DNA of 5,338 nucleotides, taken from Candidatus Brocadiia bacterium. Its GTDB lineage: Bacteria; Planctomycetota; MHYJ01; JACQXL01. The stretch is taken from contig JAGUXD010000189.1 of assembly GCA_020062035.1 (NCBI GenBank), positions 1 through 5,338 on the forward strand, read 5' to 3'. The position numbers and the translations under genes were made by a program. Each line of letters starts with the position of its first letter. Positions within the stretch are counted from its first letter, which is position 1. Below the pieces are notes generated by a model, which saw only the letters and a program-made list of their open reading frames with translations, did not search any database and was not told the DNA's origin. Positions 1 to 5,209 of this stretch are shown one piece after another.

Positions 1-1
1 A

Positions 2-262
2 GGGGGGAATACTATCCCATACGCCTTTACTACTGCTTAATCTACCGCTTAATCTACTGCTTAATCCACTGCTTACTTCACTGCTTACTTCACTGCTTAC
101 TGGACTGCTTAATCTACTGCTTCCTCTTGTGCTTACCGCAGTACTTACCGCAGTACTTATCGCAGTGCTTACTTTATCTCTTACTCTACTGCTTACTGCC
201 CCGCTTACTCTACTGCTTAATCTATGGCTTACTCCACGGCTTATTCTTGGGCATACAAATCC
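2..262 (-). other. Open minus-strand frame of Ser-rich tetrapeptide repeats, no start codon
   Basis: Read on the minus strand, the 12-bp units give an uninterrupted frame of 87 codons. It runs from just after a TAA (plus positions 263-265) to the window edge. The translation is a four-residue repeat of the form S-S/T-x-V/L, for example SSRLSSPVSSEVSSEV, ending in a non-repeat segment SSSKGVWDSIPP. There is no ATG, GTG or TTG in frame after the stop, so it cannot be a complete gene as it stands. It may be a broken or frameshifted 3' end of a gene whose stop lies beyond position 1, or simply a stop-free consequence of the repeat. I do not recognise a family. Confidence 0.15.
31..258. repeat. 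12-bp tandem repeat array, 19 units
   Basis: A GCTTA core, or a one- or two-base variant of it, recurs every 12 bases at 35, 47, 59, 71, 83, 95 and so on to 251. This gives 19 units with no insertion or deletion. The approximate unit is TACTGCTTAATC or TACTGCTTACTC; positions 1-5 of the unit vary most. Units in the middle (143-159) have ACTTA and a CGCAGT spacer, and those towards the right edge are more degenerate, as expected of an ageing array. The repeat holds no convincing gene: a plus-strand leucine-rich frame through it begins at a TTG without a ribosome binding site. It could be a minisatellite, the decayed 3' part of a repeat protein on the minus strand, or a spacer upstream of the operon. 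Confidence 0.93.
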
Positions 263-301
263 TTATCTTTTGCAATAGAGGAAATATAGATATTTTTATA
301 A

Positions 302-337
302 AAATAATCTGTGTTCTTACAGGATAAATAATCTGTG
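302..337. repeat. 12-bp direct repeat pair in the AT-rich leader
   Basis: The sequence AAATAATCTGTG occurs at 302-313 and again at 326-337, 24 bases apart (about two helical turns plus a few bases). The surrounding 259-379 stretch is AT-rich and has no gene. Two copies on the same face of the helix just upstream of a promoter-like -35 box could be a binding site. AATCTGTG-type sequences are, as I recall, also common as dispersed repeats in several environmental bacterial genomes, so a repeat remnant is equally possible. Confidence 0.45.
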
Positions 338-344
338 GTTTTTC

Positions 345-373
345 TTGACAGATATGATTTTTTGGATTAGGTT
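345..373 (+). promoter_or_regulatory. Candidate sigma-70-type promoter of the operon
   Basis: A perfect TTGACA (345-350) is followed after exactly 17 bases by TAGGTT (368-373), a weak -10 that keeps the T, A and final T positions. Only six bases separate this -10 from the ATG at 380, so transcription would begin at or within a few bases of the start codon and the mRNA would be nearly leaderless. That fits the lack of a strong Shine-Dalgarno there. An alternative -10, TATGAT at 353-358, lacks a good -35 at the right distance. Confidence 0.35.
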
Positions 374-379
374 ATAAAT

Positions 380-1123
380 ATGGAATTAAATAATAAATCA
401 GCCATAGTTACAGGCGGGAGTGTCGGGATAGGAGCCGCAATTGCCCTGGATTTGGCACAGAACGGTGTTAATGTTGCTATCAATTACCGCAAACACATTG
501 ATGAGGCAAACAAAATCGTAGAGCAGATAAAAAAAATGGGCAGAAAGGGTATTGCTATCCAGGCAGATGTCATCTCTTTTGCTGATGCAGAAAAGATGGT
601 TCAGACTGCCTTGAAGGAATTTGGACGGCTTGATATTCTGGTAAATAATGCCGGTATCAATCAGGATGCGGTTGTCTGGAAGATGACCGAAGAGCAATGG
701 GATAGTGTGATTGAGATTAATCTAAAGGGGTGCTTTAATTATATCCGCTCTGTTACACCAATCTTCAAAAACCAGAATTATGGTAAAATCGTCAATATCA
801 CATCTATTAATGGTTTAAGAGGTAAATTCGGACAATCAAATTATTCGGCTTCCAAAGCAGGTATTATCGGATTAACCAAATCAGTTGCCCGCGAATTGGG
901 TAAATTTAATATCAATGTAAATGCGGTCGCACCGGGCTTGATTGAGACAGATATGGTTGTTCATAGTCCGGAAGAGGTAAAACAGAAGGCACTATCTGAA
1001 ATCGTATTAGGCAGAATCGGTAAACCAGAAGAGGTCGCCTGGGTCGTGACTTTCTTATGCTCTGATAAAGCCCGTCATCTCACTGGTGAGGTAATCAAAG
1101 TGGATGGCGGACAGTATATATAA
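380..1123 (+). CDS. SDR-family NAD(P)-dependent dehydrogenase (FabG/BadH-like)
   Basis: This is a 247-residue classical short-chain dehydrogenase, a normal length for FabG-type enzymes. The family marks are all present: the cofactor loop TGGSVGIG (residues 11-18), NNAG (89-92), and the catalytic set Asn114, Ser142, Tyr155 and Lys159 (YSASK). The PG motif lies at 185-186 and the C terminus ends in VDGGQYI. By sequence alone it resembles 3-oxoacyl-ACP reductase. Its position ahead of a dienoyl-CoA hydratase and benzoyl-CoA reductase subunits makes a role in alicyclic CoA-ester oxidation likely. It would act on 6-hydroxycyclohex-1-ene-1-carbonyl-CoA, or on 2-hydroxycyclohexanecarboxyl-CoA as BadH (also an SDR) does in Rhodopseudomonas. 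In Thauera the first step is done by an unrelated zinc-type alcohol dehydrogenase. The start is the first ATG of the frame, with only a weak TAGG upstream. The substrate is inferred; the fold and activity class are secure. Confidence 0.92.
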   Translation: MELNNKSAIVTGGSVGIGAAIALDLAQNGVNVAINYRKHIDEANKIVEQIKKMGRKGIAIQADVISFADAEKMVQTALKEFGRLDILVNNAGINQDAVVWKMTEEQWDSVIEINLKGCFNYIRSVTPIFKNQNYGKIVNITSINGLRGKFGQSNYSASKAGIIGLTKSVARELGKFNINVNAVAPGLIETDMVVHSPEEVKQKALSEIVLGRIGKPEEVAWVVTFLCSDKARHLTGEVIKVDGGQYI

Positions 1124-1147
1124 TTCGGAATCCGTCATATCAAATTT

Positions 1148-1165
1148 CCCCGAAAGTATTCGGGG
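1148..1165 (+). repeat. Perfect 7-bp palindromic hairpin, possible weak terminator
   Basis: CCCCGAA (1148-1154) pairs perfectly with TTCGGGG (1159-1165) across the four-base loop AGTA. It lies 24 bases after the dehydrogenase stop. The bases that follow are TCCTATTT, not a clean T run, so I do not call it a rho-independent terminator. It may attenuate transcription or protect the upstream mRNA. It resembles in kind the TCCCGC/GCGGGA hairpin at 5290-5305 near the other end of the window. Confidence 0.55.
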
Positions 1166-1188
1166 TCCTATTTCCCACTGGGTCTGTG

Positions 1189-1233
1189 ATGCCAGAGGTC
1201 GCCTGCGGAGACCGTAGGCATGACCTCTGGCAT
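1189..1233 (+). repeat. Long imperfect inverted repeat (20-bp stem)
   Basis: ATGCCAGAGGTC (1189-1200) is exactly complementary to GACCTCTGGCAT (1222-1233). Inside it GCCTGCGG (1201-1208) pairs with CCGTAGGC (1212-1219) with a single G-T mismatch that would be a wobble pair in RNA. The loop is AGA, with a two-base bulge (1220-1221). A further GTCT/AGAC pairing is possible outside the stem. It ends 31 bases before the hydratase start codon. Its GC content is clearly above that of the flanks. No T run follows, so it is not a typical terminator. Confidence 0.8.
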
Positions 1234-1264
1234 GAGACGGATATGGGGTAATAAGAGTTGATTT

Positions 1265-2032
1265 ATGGATTACAAAAATATTAAGTATCAATTCTCAGAC
1301 GGGGTTGCCCGTATAACCATGGCCCATCCGCCTCTTAATATCCTTAATATTGAGATGATGAAGGATATTAATAAGATATTAGAAGGGTTATTGGATGAGA
1401 AAGGGTTAAAATTATTAGTATTTGATGCAGAAGGCAAGGCGTTCTGCGCCGGTGTAGATGTTGCTGAGCATATGGGGTCTGCTGCAGTTGAGATGCTCAA
1501 GGTATTCCACGAGATATTTAGGAACCTGATAAAACTAAACCGTCCTACATTAGCAGTGGTCAACGGTGCGGCATTAGGCGGAGGTTGTGAACTAGCAATC
1601 TTCTGCGATTGTATCATCGCTTCAGATAACTCTAAATTCGGGCAACCTGAAATTCAGGTCGGGGTCCTTCCGCCGATTGCCTGTATGGTCTTACCTCAGA
1701 TTATTCCGCGGTCCAAGGCAATGGAACTACTTTTAACAGGGTGTTTTATTAGTGCACAAGAGGCGCAGGATATTGGATTGATTAATAAATGTGTTGCGCA
1801 GGATAAATTAAAAGAAGAAGAGAGAGAATTTATAAATAAGATTACAAAACTAAGCGCATTGGTACTTGGATATACTAAATTGGCCGCATTAAAGAAACAG
1901 CAGAAGACGTTTATGGATTATCTTGCAGAAATTGAGGATATCTACTTAAATCAGTTAATGAAGACAGAAGATGCCAATGAGGGCTTAAAGGCATTCATGG
2001 AAAAGCGAAAGCCAGAATGGAAGAATAAATGA
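1265..2032 (+). CDS. dch: Probable cyclohexa-1,5-diene-1-carbonyl-CoA hydratase (crotonase family)
   Basis: This 255-residue protein is a complete enoyl-CoA hydratase/isomerase-fold enzyme. The oxyanion-hole segments are CAGVD (61-65) and GAALGGG (101-107). Both catalytic glutamates of hydratases are present: Glu109 in GGCE and Glu129 in FGQPE. This supports true hydratase rather than isomerase or hydrolase chemistry. The GVDVAEH stretch near residues 63-69, instead of the GADI usual in ordinary crotonases, and the length resemble the dienoyl-CoA hydratases of the benzoyl-CoA pathway. With the benzoyl-CoA reductase subunits directly downstream, the likely reaction is addition of water to cyclohexa-1,5-diene-1-carbonyl-CoA, giving 6-hydroxycyclohex-1-ene-1-carbonyl-CoA. 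A BadK-like cyclohexene-carbonyl-CoA hydratase is the main alternative. The start has a modest AAGAG (1253-1257) seven bases upstream. Soluble and cytoplasmic. Confidence 0.82.
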   Translation: MDYKNIKYQFSDGVARITMAHPPLNILNIEMMKDINKILEGLLDEKGLKLLVFDAEGKAFCAGVDVAEHMGSAAVEMLKVFHEIFRNLIKLNRPTLAVVNGAALGGGCELAIFCDCIIASDNSKFGQPEIQVGVLPPIACMVLPQIIPRSKAMELLLTGCFISAQEAQDIGLINKCVAQDKLKEEEREFINKITKLSALVLGYTKLAALKKQQKTFMDYLAEIEDIYLNQLMKTEDANEGLKAFMEKRKPEWKNK

Positions 2033-2072
2033 AACCGTGTTTGACGAATAACATTGATAAGGAGTTTTTAGT

Positions 2073-3200
2073 ATGATAGAAATGTTTAAGGAGTGGTGTG
2101 ATGCAAGACACGAATATGCCAGAGAATGGAAACAGAAAAACCCAAAAGGTAAAGTTATCGGGTATTTTTGCACTTATGTGCCGGAGGAGATTTTATACGC
2201 GGTAGATATTTTACCTGTTCGTATTTTAGGTAGTCACGAACCGCAGGATGTAACCGAGCCACATATCTTTGGGATGTATTGTCCTTTCTGTCGTGATTGT
2301 TTAGCCCAGGGCTTGAAAGGTCGCTATGATTATTTGGACGGGATAATGATTGCTCAATCCTGTCTTCATATCCGCCAGGCATTTACTTCATGGCAGTTGC
2401 ATATTCCAGTTGGATGGAGTTATTATCTGCCGATGCCGAATAATCTTCAGAGCCGTTTTACCCTGCCATATTTACGAGGTGAATTAGAGACATTCAAGAA
2501 ATCTTTAGAAAAATGGCTTGGTAAAAAGATTAGCGATAGTGATTTAGACAAGGGTATAGAAATAATGAATCATAATCGCGGTTTAATGAAACAGGTTTAT
2601 GAAACGAGGAAACAAAATAATCCTCCTCTCACAGGTTTAGAAGCAATGTATATTGTGGTTTCTAATCAGATGATATGTAAAAGAGAACATAGTGTGGCGC
2701 TTGAGGAAATGCTTAAAAAGTTACCTCAACGGAAATTGGAACGTGAAACCGGTGCCCGGCTGATGTTAGTAGGTAGCGAAGACGATGACACAGAATTTGT
2801 CAGGATGGTGGAATCAGTTGGTGCAACGATTGTAGTTGATGACCATTGCACTGGCTCTCGTTATTTCTGGAATGAGACCAAGAAGGATAATGACCGCTTA
2901 AAGGCAATTGCCGAGCGTTATGTTACAAGACCTGCCTGCCCGAGCAAAGATTGGCCCCAGAGAACCCGGCTACCCCATTTACTAAAATTAGCCAGAGAAT
3001 ATAATGTGCAAGGAGCAGTTCTTATTCAACAGAAATTCTGTGACCCGCATGAATTGGATATTCCGGCAACTGATAGAATGTTCAAGGAAAATGATATCCC
3101 TACCCTATTTTTAGAGTTTGATGTTACAGTGCCAGTCGGACAGTTTAAGACAAGAGTAGAAGCATTTCTGGAAATGCTGTCACAAGAGGCACTATTTTAG
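2073..3200 (+). CDS. bcrC: Benzoyl-CoA reductase subunit C (BcrC/BadD-like)
   Basis: This 375-residue protein belongs to the 2-hydroxyacyl-CoA dehydratase / benzoyl-CoA reductase family and is close to the usual BcrC length. I recognise the block from [14 protein letters not shown] (30-43) through [20 protein letters not shown] (54-73) to [12 protein letters not shown] (93-104), which is typical of BcrC/BadD. Ten cysteines are present, including Cys33, Cys70, Cys73, Cys76, Cys97 and Cys323; some must ligate the [4Fe-4S] cluster. In class I benzoyl-CoA reductases this subunit and BcrB hold the substrate and the active-site clusters, while BcrA and BcrD hydrolyse ATP and feed electrons. The product is cyclohexa-1,5-diene-1-carbonyl-CoA. 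The gene has a clear AAGGAG (2059-2064) and begins 40 bases after the hydratase stop. A relative acting on another aromatic acyl-CoA cannot be excluded. Confidence 0.92.
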   Translation: MIEMFKEWCDARHEYAREWKQKNPKGKVIGYFCTYVPEEILYAVDILPVRILGSHEPQDVTEPHIFGMYCPFCRDCLAQGLKGRYDYLDGIMIAQSCLHIRQAFTSWQLHIPVGWSYYLPMPNNLQSRFTLPYLRGELETFKKSLEKWLGKKISDSDLDKGIEIMNHNRGLMKQVYETRKQNNPPLTGLEAMYIVVSNQMICKREHSVALEEMLKKLPQRKLERETGARLMLVGSEDDDTEFVRMVESVGATIVVDDHCTGSRYFWNETKKDNDRLKAIAERYVTRPACPSKDWPQRTRLPHLLKLAREYNVQGAVLIQQKFCDPHELDIPATDRMFKENDIPTLFLEFDVTVPVGQFKTRVEAFLEMLSQEALF

Positions 3201-3213
3201 CGAGGGGATTATA

Positions 3214-4527
3214 ATGAATAAATATCCTACGGAACCATTAAAATGCTGGAACAAGGCAAAGGAAATCCGTGAGAATTATTATCGTGACTATGCAACAGCC
3301 AAAGAAAATGGGGCTATTAGATGGGCAGGTGGCGCCTGGTCTTTTGGCGCAATTCCTGCCGGATTAGGCGATGATGTCTATTGTCTGACCGGTGAGCCAT
3401 ACGGCGCTTCTATTGCCTGGAATAAAGAATTTGCTCTGGAATGTCAGGAAGCCACAGAGAAAAAAGGTTATGCCAGAGACCTTTGTTCCTATATGCGTAA
3501 TTATTGGGGCTCTATCATTCTCAATAAGTATCTCTGGGGAGGACCTTTTCCTAAACCGGATTTTATCTGGCAGGACCATATTTGCTGCAGCCACGCTAAA
3601 TGGTATCAGGTCGCAAGTGAATTAGAAGGCAATATACCTTCATATTGTATTGATGTAGCAGTTGGTCCTGAGGGCGAGGTTAATAAAAATAGGGTTGATT
3701 ATGTCGTCGGACAGATGTCAGACGGCATCAGCTGGTTAGAAAAAACTACTGGTAGAAAATATAATGACCAGAAATTAATAGAAGCGGTTTATAATGAATG
3801 CCTTTCTACCTCGCTCTGGGCAGAGGTCTGCCTGCTTAATAAAACGATTCCAGCGCCTCTGGATGAGAAAACGATGTATTCGTTATATGTCCTTGGTACT
3901 TTGATGAAGCACAGCAAAATAGTGGCAGATTTTTATCAGGAATTATTAGATGAGGTAAAAGACCGGGTAAAAAGAGGGATTGCCGCAATTCCCAATGAAC
4001 GATGCCGGGTAATGAGCGATACACAACCGCCCTGGGCTTTTCTTAAGGTATTCAGATATCTGGAAAAATATGGTTGTGTCTCAATTGGTTCGCTTTATAC
4101 CTTCGGACTGATTGGACTATGGGAAGAAAAACCTGACGGCACATGGGGCGCCAGAACAACACCCCAGCAAAAAGGTATGAAGATAAAAAACCGTGAGGAA
4201 GCACTGAGAATCCTTGCCGAATGGAATCTTGCTAAACCGGAATGGCAACATTTTTATTCACCGCAGTTAAAAAGCGATATGATGATACGGATTGCCAGAG
4301 AGTGGAAACTCAACGGTGTGATGTTACATTATAATCGCGGTTGTGAAGGGTTAAGTCTAGGCATCGCAGAAAACCGTCTTGCCCTGCAAAAAGCAGGGTT
4401 TCCGGTAATGACCTTTGAAGGTAATATGGGCGATGAACGCGAATTTGACGAAACCAGAACTATGGCACGGATTGATACCTTTATGGAAACATTGGAATTA
4501 AAGAAAGTTGAATATACGATGAGTTAA
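3214..4527 (+). CDS. bcrB: Benzoyl-CoA reductase subunit B (BcrB/BadE-like)
   Basis: This 437-residue protein is the expected partner of the preceding subunit and matches the usual BcrB size. Recognisable parts are the N-terminal [17 protein letters not shown] (36-52), the cysteine pair in [12 protein letters not shown] (121-132), the [12 protein letters not shown] stretch (372-383) and the C-terminal [12 protein letters not shown] (402-413) followed by [13 protein letters not shown]. Cys124, Cys125, Cys145, Cys264 and Cys377 are candidate cluster ligands. It should form a BcrCB heterodimer that binds benzoyl-CoA and carries out the two-electron ring reduction. It starts 13 bases after bcrC with a GAGGGG ribosome binding site (3202-3207), so the two are surely co-transcribed. 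No gene for the ATP-binding activase subunits follows, unlike the bcrCBAD order of Thauera. The substrate is inferred from family and neighbours. Confidence 0.92.
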   Translation: MNKYPTEPLKCWNKAKEIRENYYRDYATAKENGAIRWAGGAWSFGAIPAGLGDDVYCLTGEPYGASIAWNKEFALECQEATEKKGYARDLCSYMRNYWGSIILNKYLWGGPFPKPDFIWQDHICCSHAKWYQVASELEGNIPSYCIDVAVGPEGEVNKNRVDYVVGQMSDGISWLEKTTGRKYNDQKLIEAVYNECLSTSLWAEVCLLNKTIPAPLDEKTMYSLYVLGTLMKHSKIVADFYQELLDEVKDRVKRGIAAIPNERCRVMSDTQPPWAFLKVFRYLEKYGCVSIGSLYTFGLIGLWEEKPDGTWGARTTPQQKGMKIKNREEALRILAEWNLAKPEWQHFYSPQLKSDMMIRIAREWKLNGVMLHYNRGCEGLSLGIAENRLALQKAGFPVMTFEGNMGDEREFDETRTMARIDTFMETLELKKVEYTMS

Positions 4528-4529
4528 AA

Positions 4530-5069
4530 ATGAGAGATAAAAAATATTACTGTATAGTTTTGTTCCTTGTATTTGCAAGTTTTATTTCTGCAGGATGTGT
4601 CTCTTTACCACCGTATCTACCGGCAGAGGAAGAAGCAAAACTTGCCAGAGAAATCAGGACTATTCTTCAGGGAATACCTGACCAACCTGAGGTCTCATTA
4701 GAAGGCATTGTTTCAGAATCAGGTTTTATCTGGCCTATAAAAGGTACGATTTTAGAACCCCAAGACCCTTCTTGGATAAATATTAAAGCCCGAGAAGGAG
4801 CATCCATTAGAGCGGTCAAAAGCGGAATTGTTACTTTTGTCTCTGATGATGTTGCTGGCTGTGGTAAAACCGCAACTATAAAACATTCAGATGGATTTCT
4901 TTCTTTCTATGCATATAATTCAGAGATTCTGGTAAAGAAGAACCAAGTAGTAAAGCAAGGTGATGTCATCGCAAAGGCTGGAACTACTGGCAGAGCAACA
5001 ACCTCGCAACTTCATTTCAGATTATTTAAGAACGATATCCCTGTAAATCCGTTAAACTATCTGCCTTAA
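4530..5069 (+). CDS. Lipoprotein with degenerate M23/LytM domain, NlpD-like
   Basis: This is a 179-residue envelope protein. Residues 1-23 are a lipoprotein signal: MRDKK, a hydrophobic stretch, then ISAGC with Cys23 as the likely lipidated residue (the lipobox is slightly atypical, Ser at -3). A short charged linker (about 31-50) leads to a LytM domain (about 68-179). It aligns by eye with the end of NlpD: KSGIVTFVSDD, KHSDGFLSFYAYN, GDVIAKAGTTG, SQLHFR and VNPLNYLP. The zinc ligands of active M23 peptidases are largely lost: no HxxxD, Asn84 at the usual Asp, Gln160 for the first His of HxH, and Tyr129 in place of the YAH histidine. It is therefore probably not a peptidase but an amidase activator acting in cell separation. 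It starts 2 bases after the bcrB stop with no clear ribosome binding site, suggesting translational coupling. A link to aromatic metabolism is not evident. Confidence 0.9.
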   Translation: MRDKKYYCIVLFLVFASFISAGCVSLPPYLPAEEEAKLAREIRTILQGIPDQPEVSLEGIVSESGFIWPIKGTILEPQDPSWINIKAREGASIRAVKSGIVTFVSDDVAGCGKTATIKHSDGFLSFYAYNSEILVKKNQVVKQGDVIAKAGTTGRATTSQLHFRLFKNDIPVNPLNYLP

Positions 5070-5082
5070 AAGGAGATAAATT

Positions 5083-5118
5083 ATGGATATACAACTGGCA
5101 AATGAATTAGCATTGTAA
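5083..5118 (+). CDS. Micro-ORF of 11 codons with a strong ribosome binding site
   Basis: An AAAAGGAG (5068-5075) sits seven bases ahead of an ATG that reads MDIQLANELAL and stops at TAA. The stop overlaps a second ATG (5118) that reads MFQRKWDKMAL and ends at 5153. If the TAA is read through, the first frame continues for 20 more codons to a TAG. This may be a leader peptide, the decayed start of a lost gene, or a gene broken by a nonsense mutation or sequencing error. I do not recognise the peptide. Confidence 0.25.
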   Translation: MDIQLANELAL

Positions 5119-5158
5119 TGTTTCAGAGAAAGTGGGACAAAATGGCTCTTTGAAAAGT

Positions 5159-5187
5159 TTGCGGTTCCTTCCATCGGTTAGTAGAAT
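5159..5187 (+). promoter_or_regulatory. Weak candidate promoter before the right-end ORFs
   Basis: TTGCGG (5159-5164) and TAGAAT (5182-5187) are separated by 17 bases. The -10 matches the consensus at five of six positions, but the -35 only at the TTG. It overlaps the hairpin at 5174-5195. The position would suit transcription of the gene that begins near 5210 or 5323. Confidence 0.22.
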
Positions 5188-5195
5188 AAAACCGA
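5174..5195 (+). repeat. 6-bp inverted repeat with 10-base loop
   Basis: TCGGTT (5174-5179) is complementary to AACCGA (5190-5195), with AGTAGAATAA between them. No T run follows, so it does not look like a terminator for the upstream lipoprotein gene. It lies just before the ribosome binding site of the ORF at 5210 and might be an operator. Confidence 0.35.
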
Positions 5196-5209
5196 GAAAG
5201 GAGTGACCT

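Larger units (their letters stand above)
1130..1242. repeat. Structured spacer bounded by 7-bp inverted repeats
   Basis: The spacer between the dehydrogenase and the hydratase is almost entirely foldable. ATCCGTC at 1130-1136 is the reverse complement of GACGGAT at 1236-1242. These ends enclose two internal hairpins, at 1148-1165 and 1189-1233. The layout, short terminal inverted repeats around a structured non-coding core of about 113 bp, resembles a miniature dispersed element. It could equally be a processing or stability element in the mRNA. No coding frame with a ribosome binding site is visible in it. Confidence 0.4.

Noticed and set aside
31..258. CRISPR array
   Set aside because: The period is 12 bases with no separate unique spacers, far too short for repeat-spacer units, and no cas genes are seen.
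127..327. Plus-strand 66-residue leucine-rich frame
   Set aside because: It begins at a TTG with no ribosome binding site, its composition is just the translated 12-bp repeat, and it ends in unremarkable AT-rich sequence.
398..697. Minus-strand frame opposite the dehydrogenase, and similar minus frames at 1288-1617, 2155-2382, 3364-3594 and 3836-4024
   Set aside because: They lie wholly within well-supported plus-strand genes and show no recognisable domains.
1148..1175. Rho-independent terminator after the dehydrogenase
   Set aside because: The stem is sound, but the following bases are not a T run and the operon seems to continue.
1055..1291. Minus-strand 78-residue frame across the structured spacer
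   Set aside because: It overlaps both flanking genes, and its middle is only the translated inverted repeats, with no known motif.
5083..5181. Single 32-codon gene with readthrough or recoding at the internal TAA
   Set aside because: No selenocysteine, pyrrolysine or suppressor context is visible, and the extended peptide matches nothing I recognise. A decayed gene or sequencing error is more likely.
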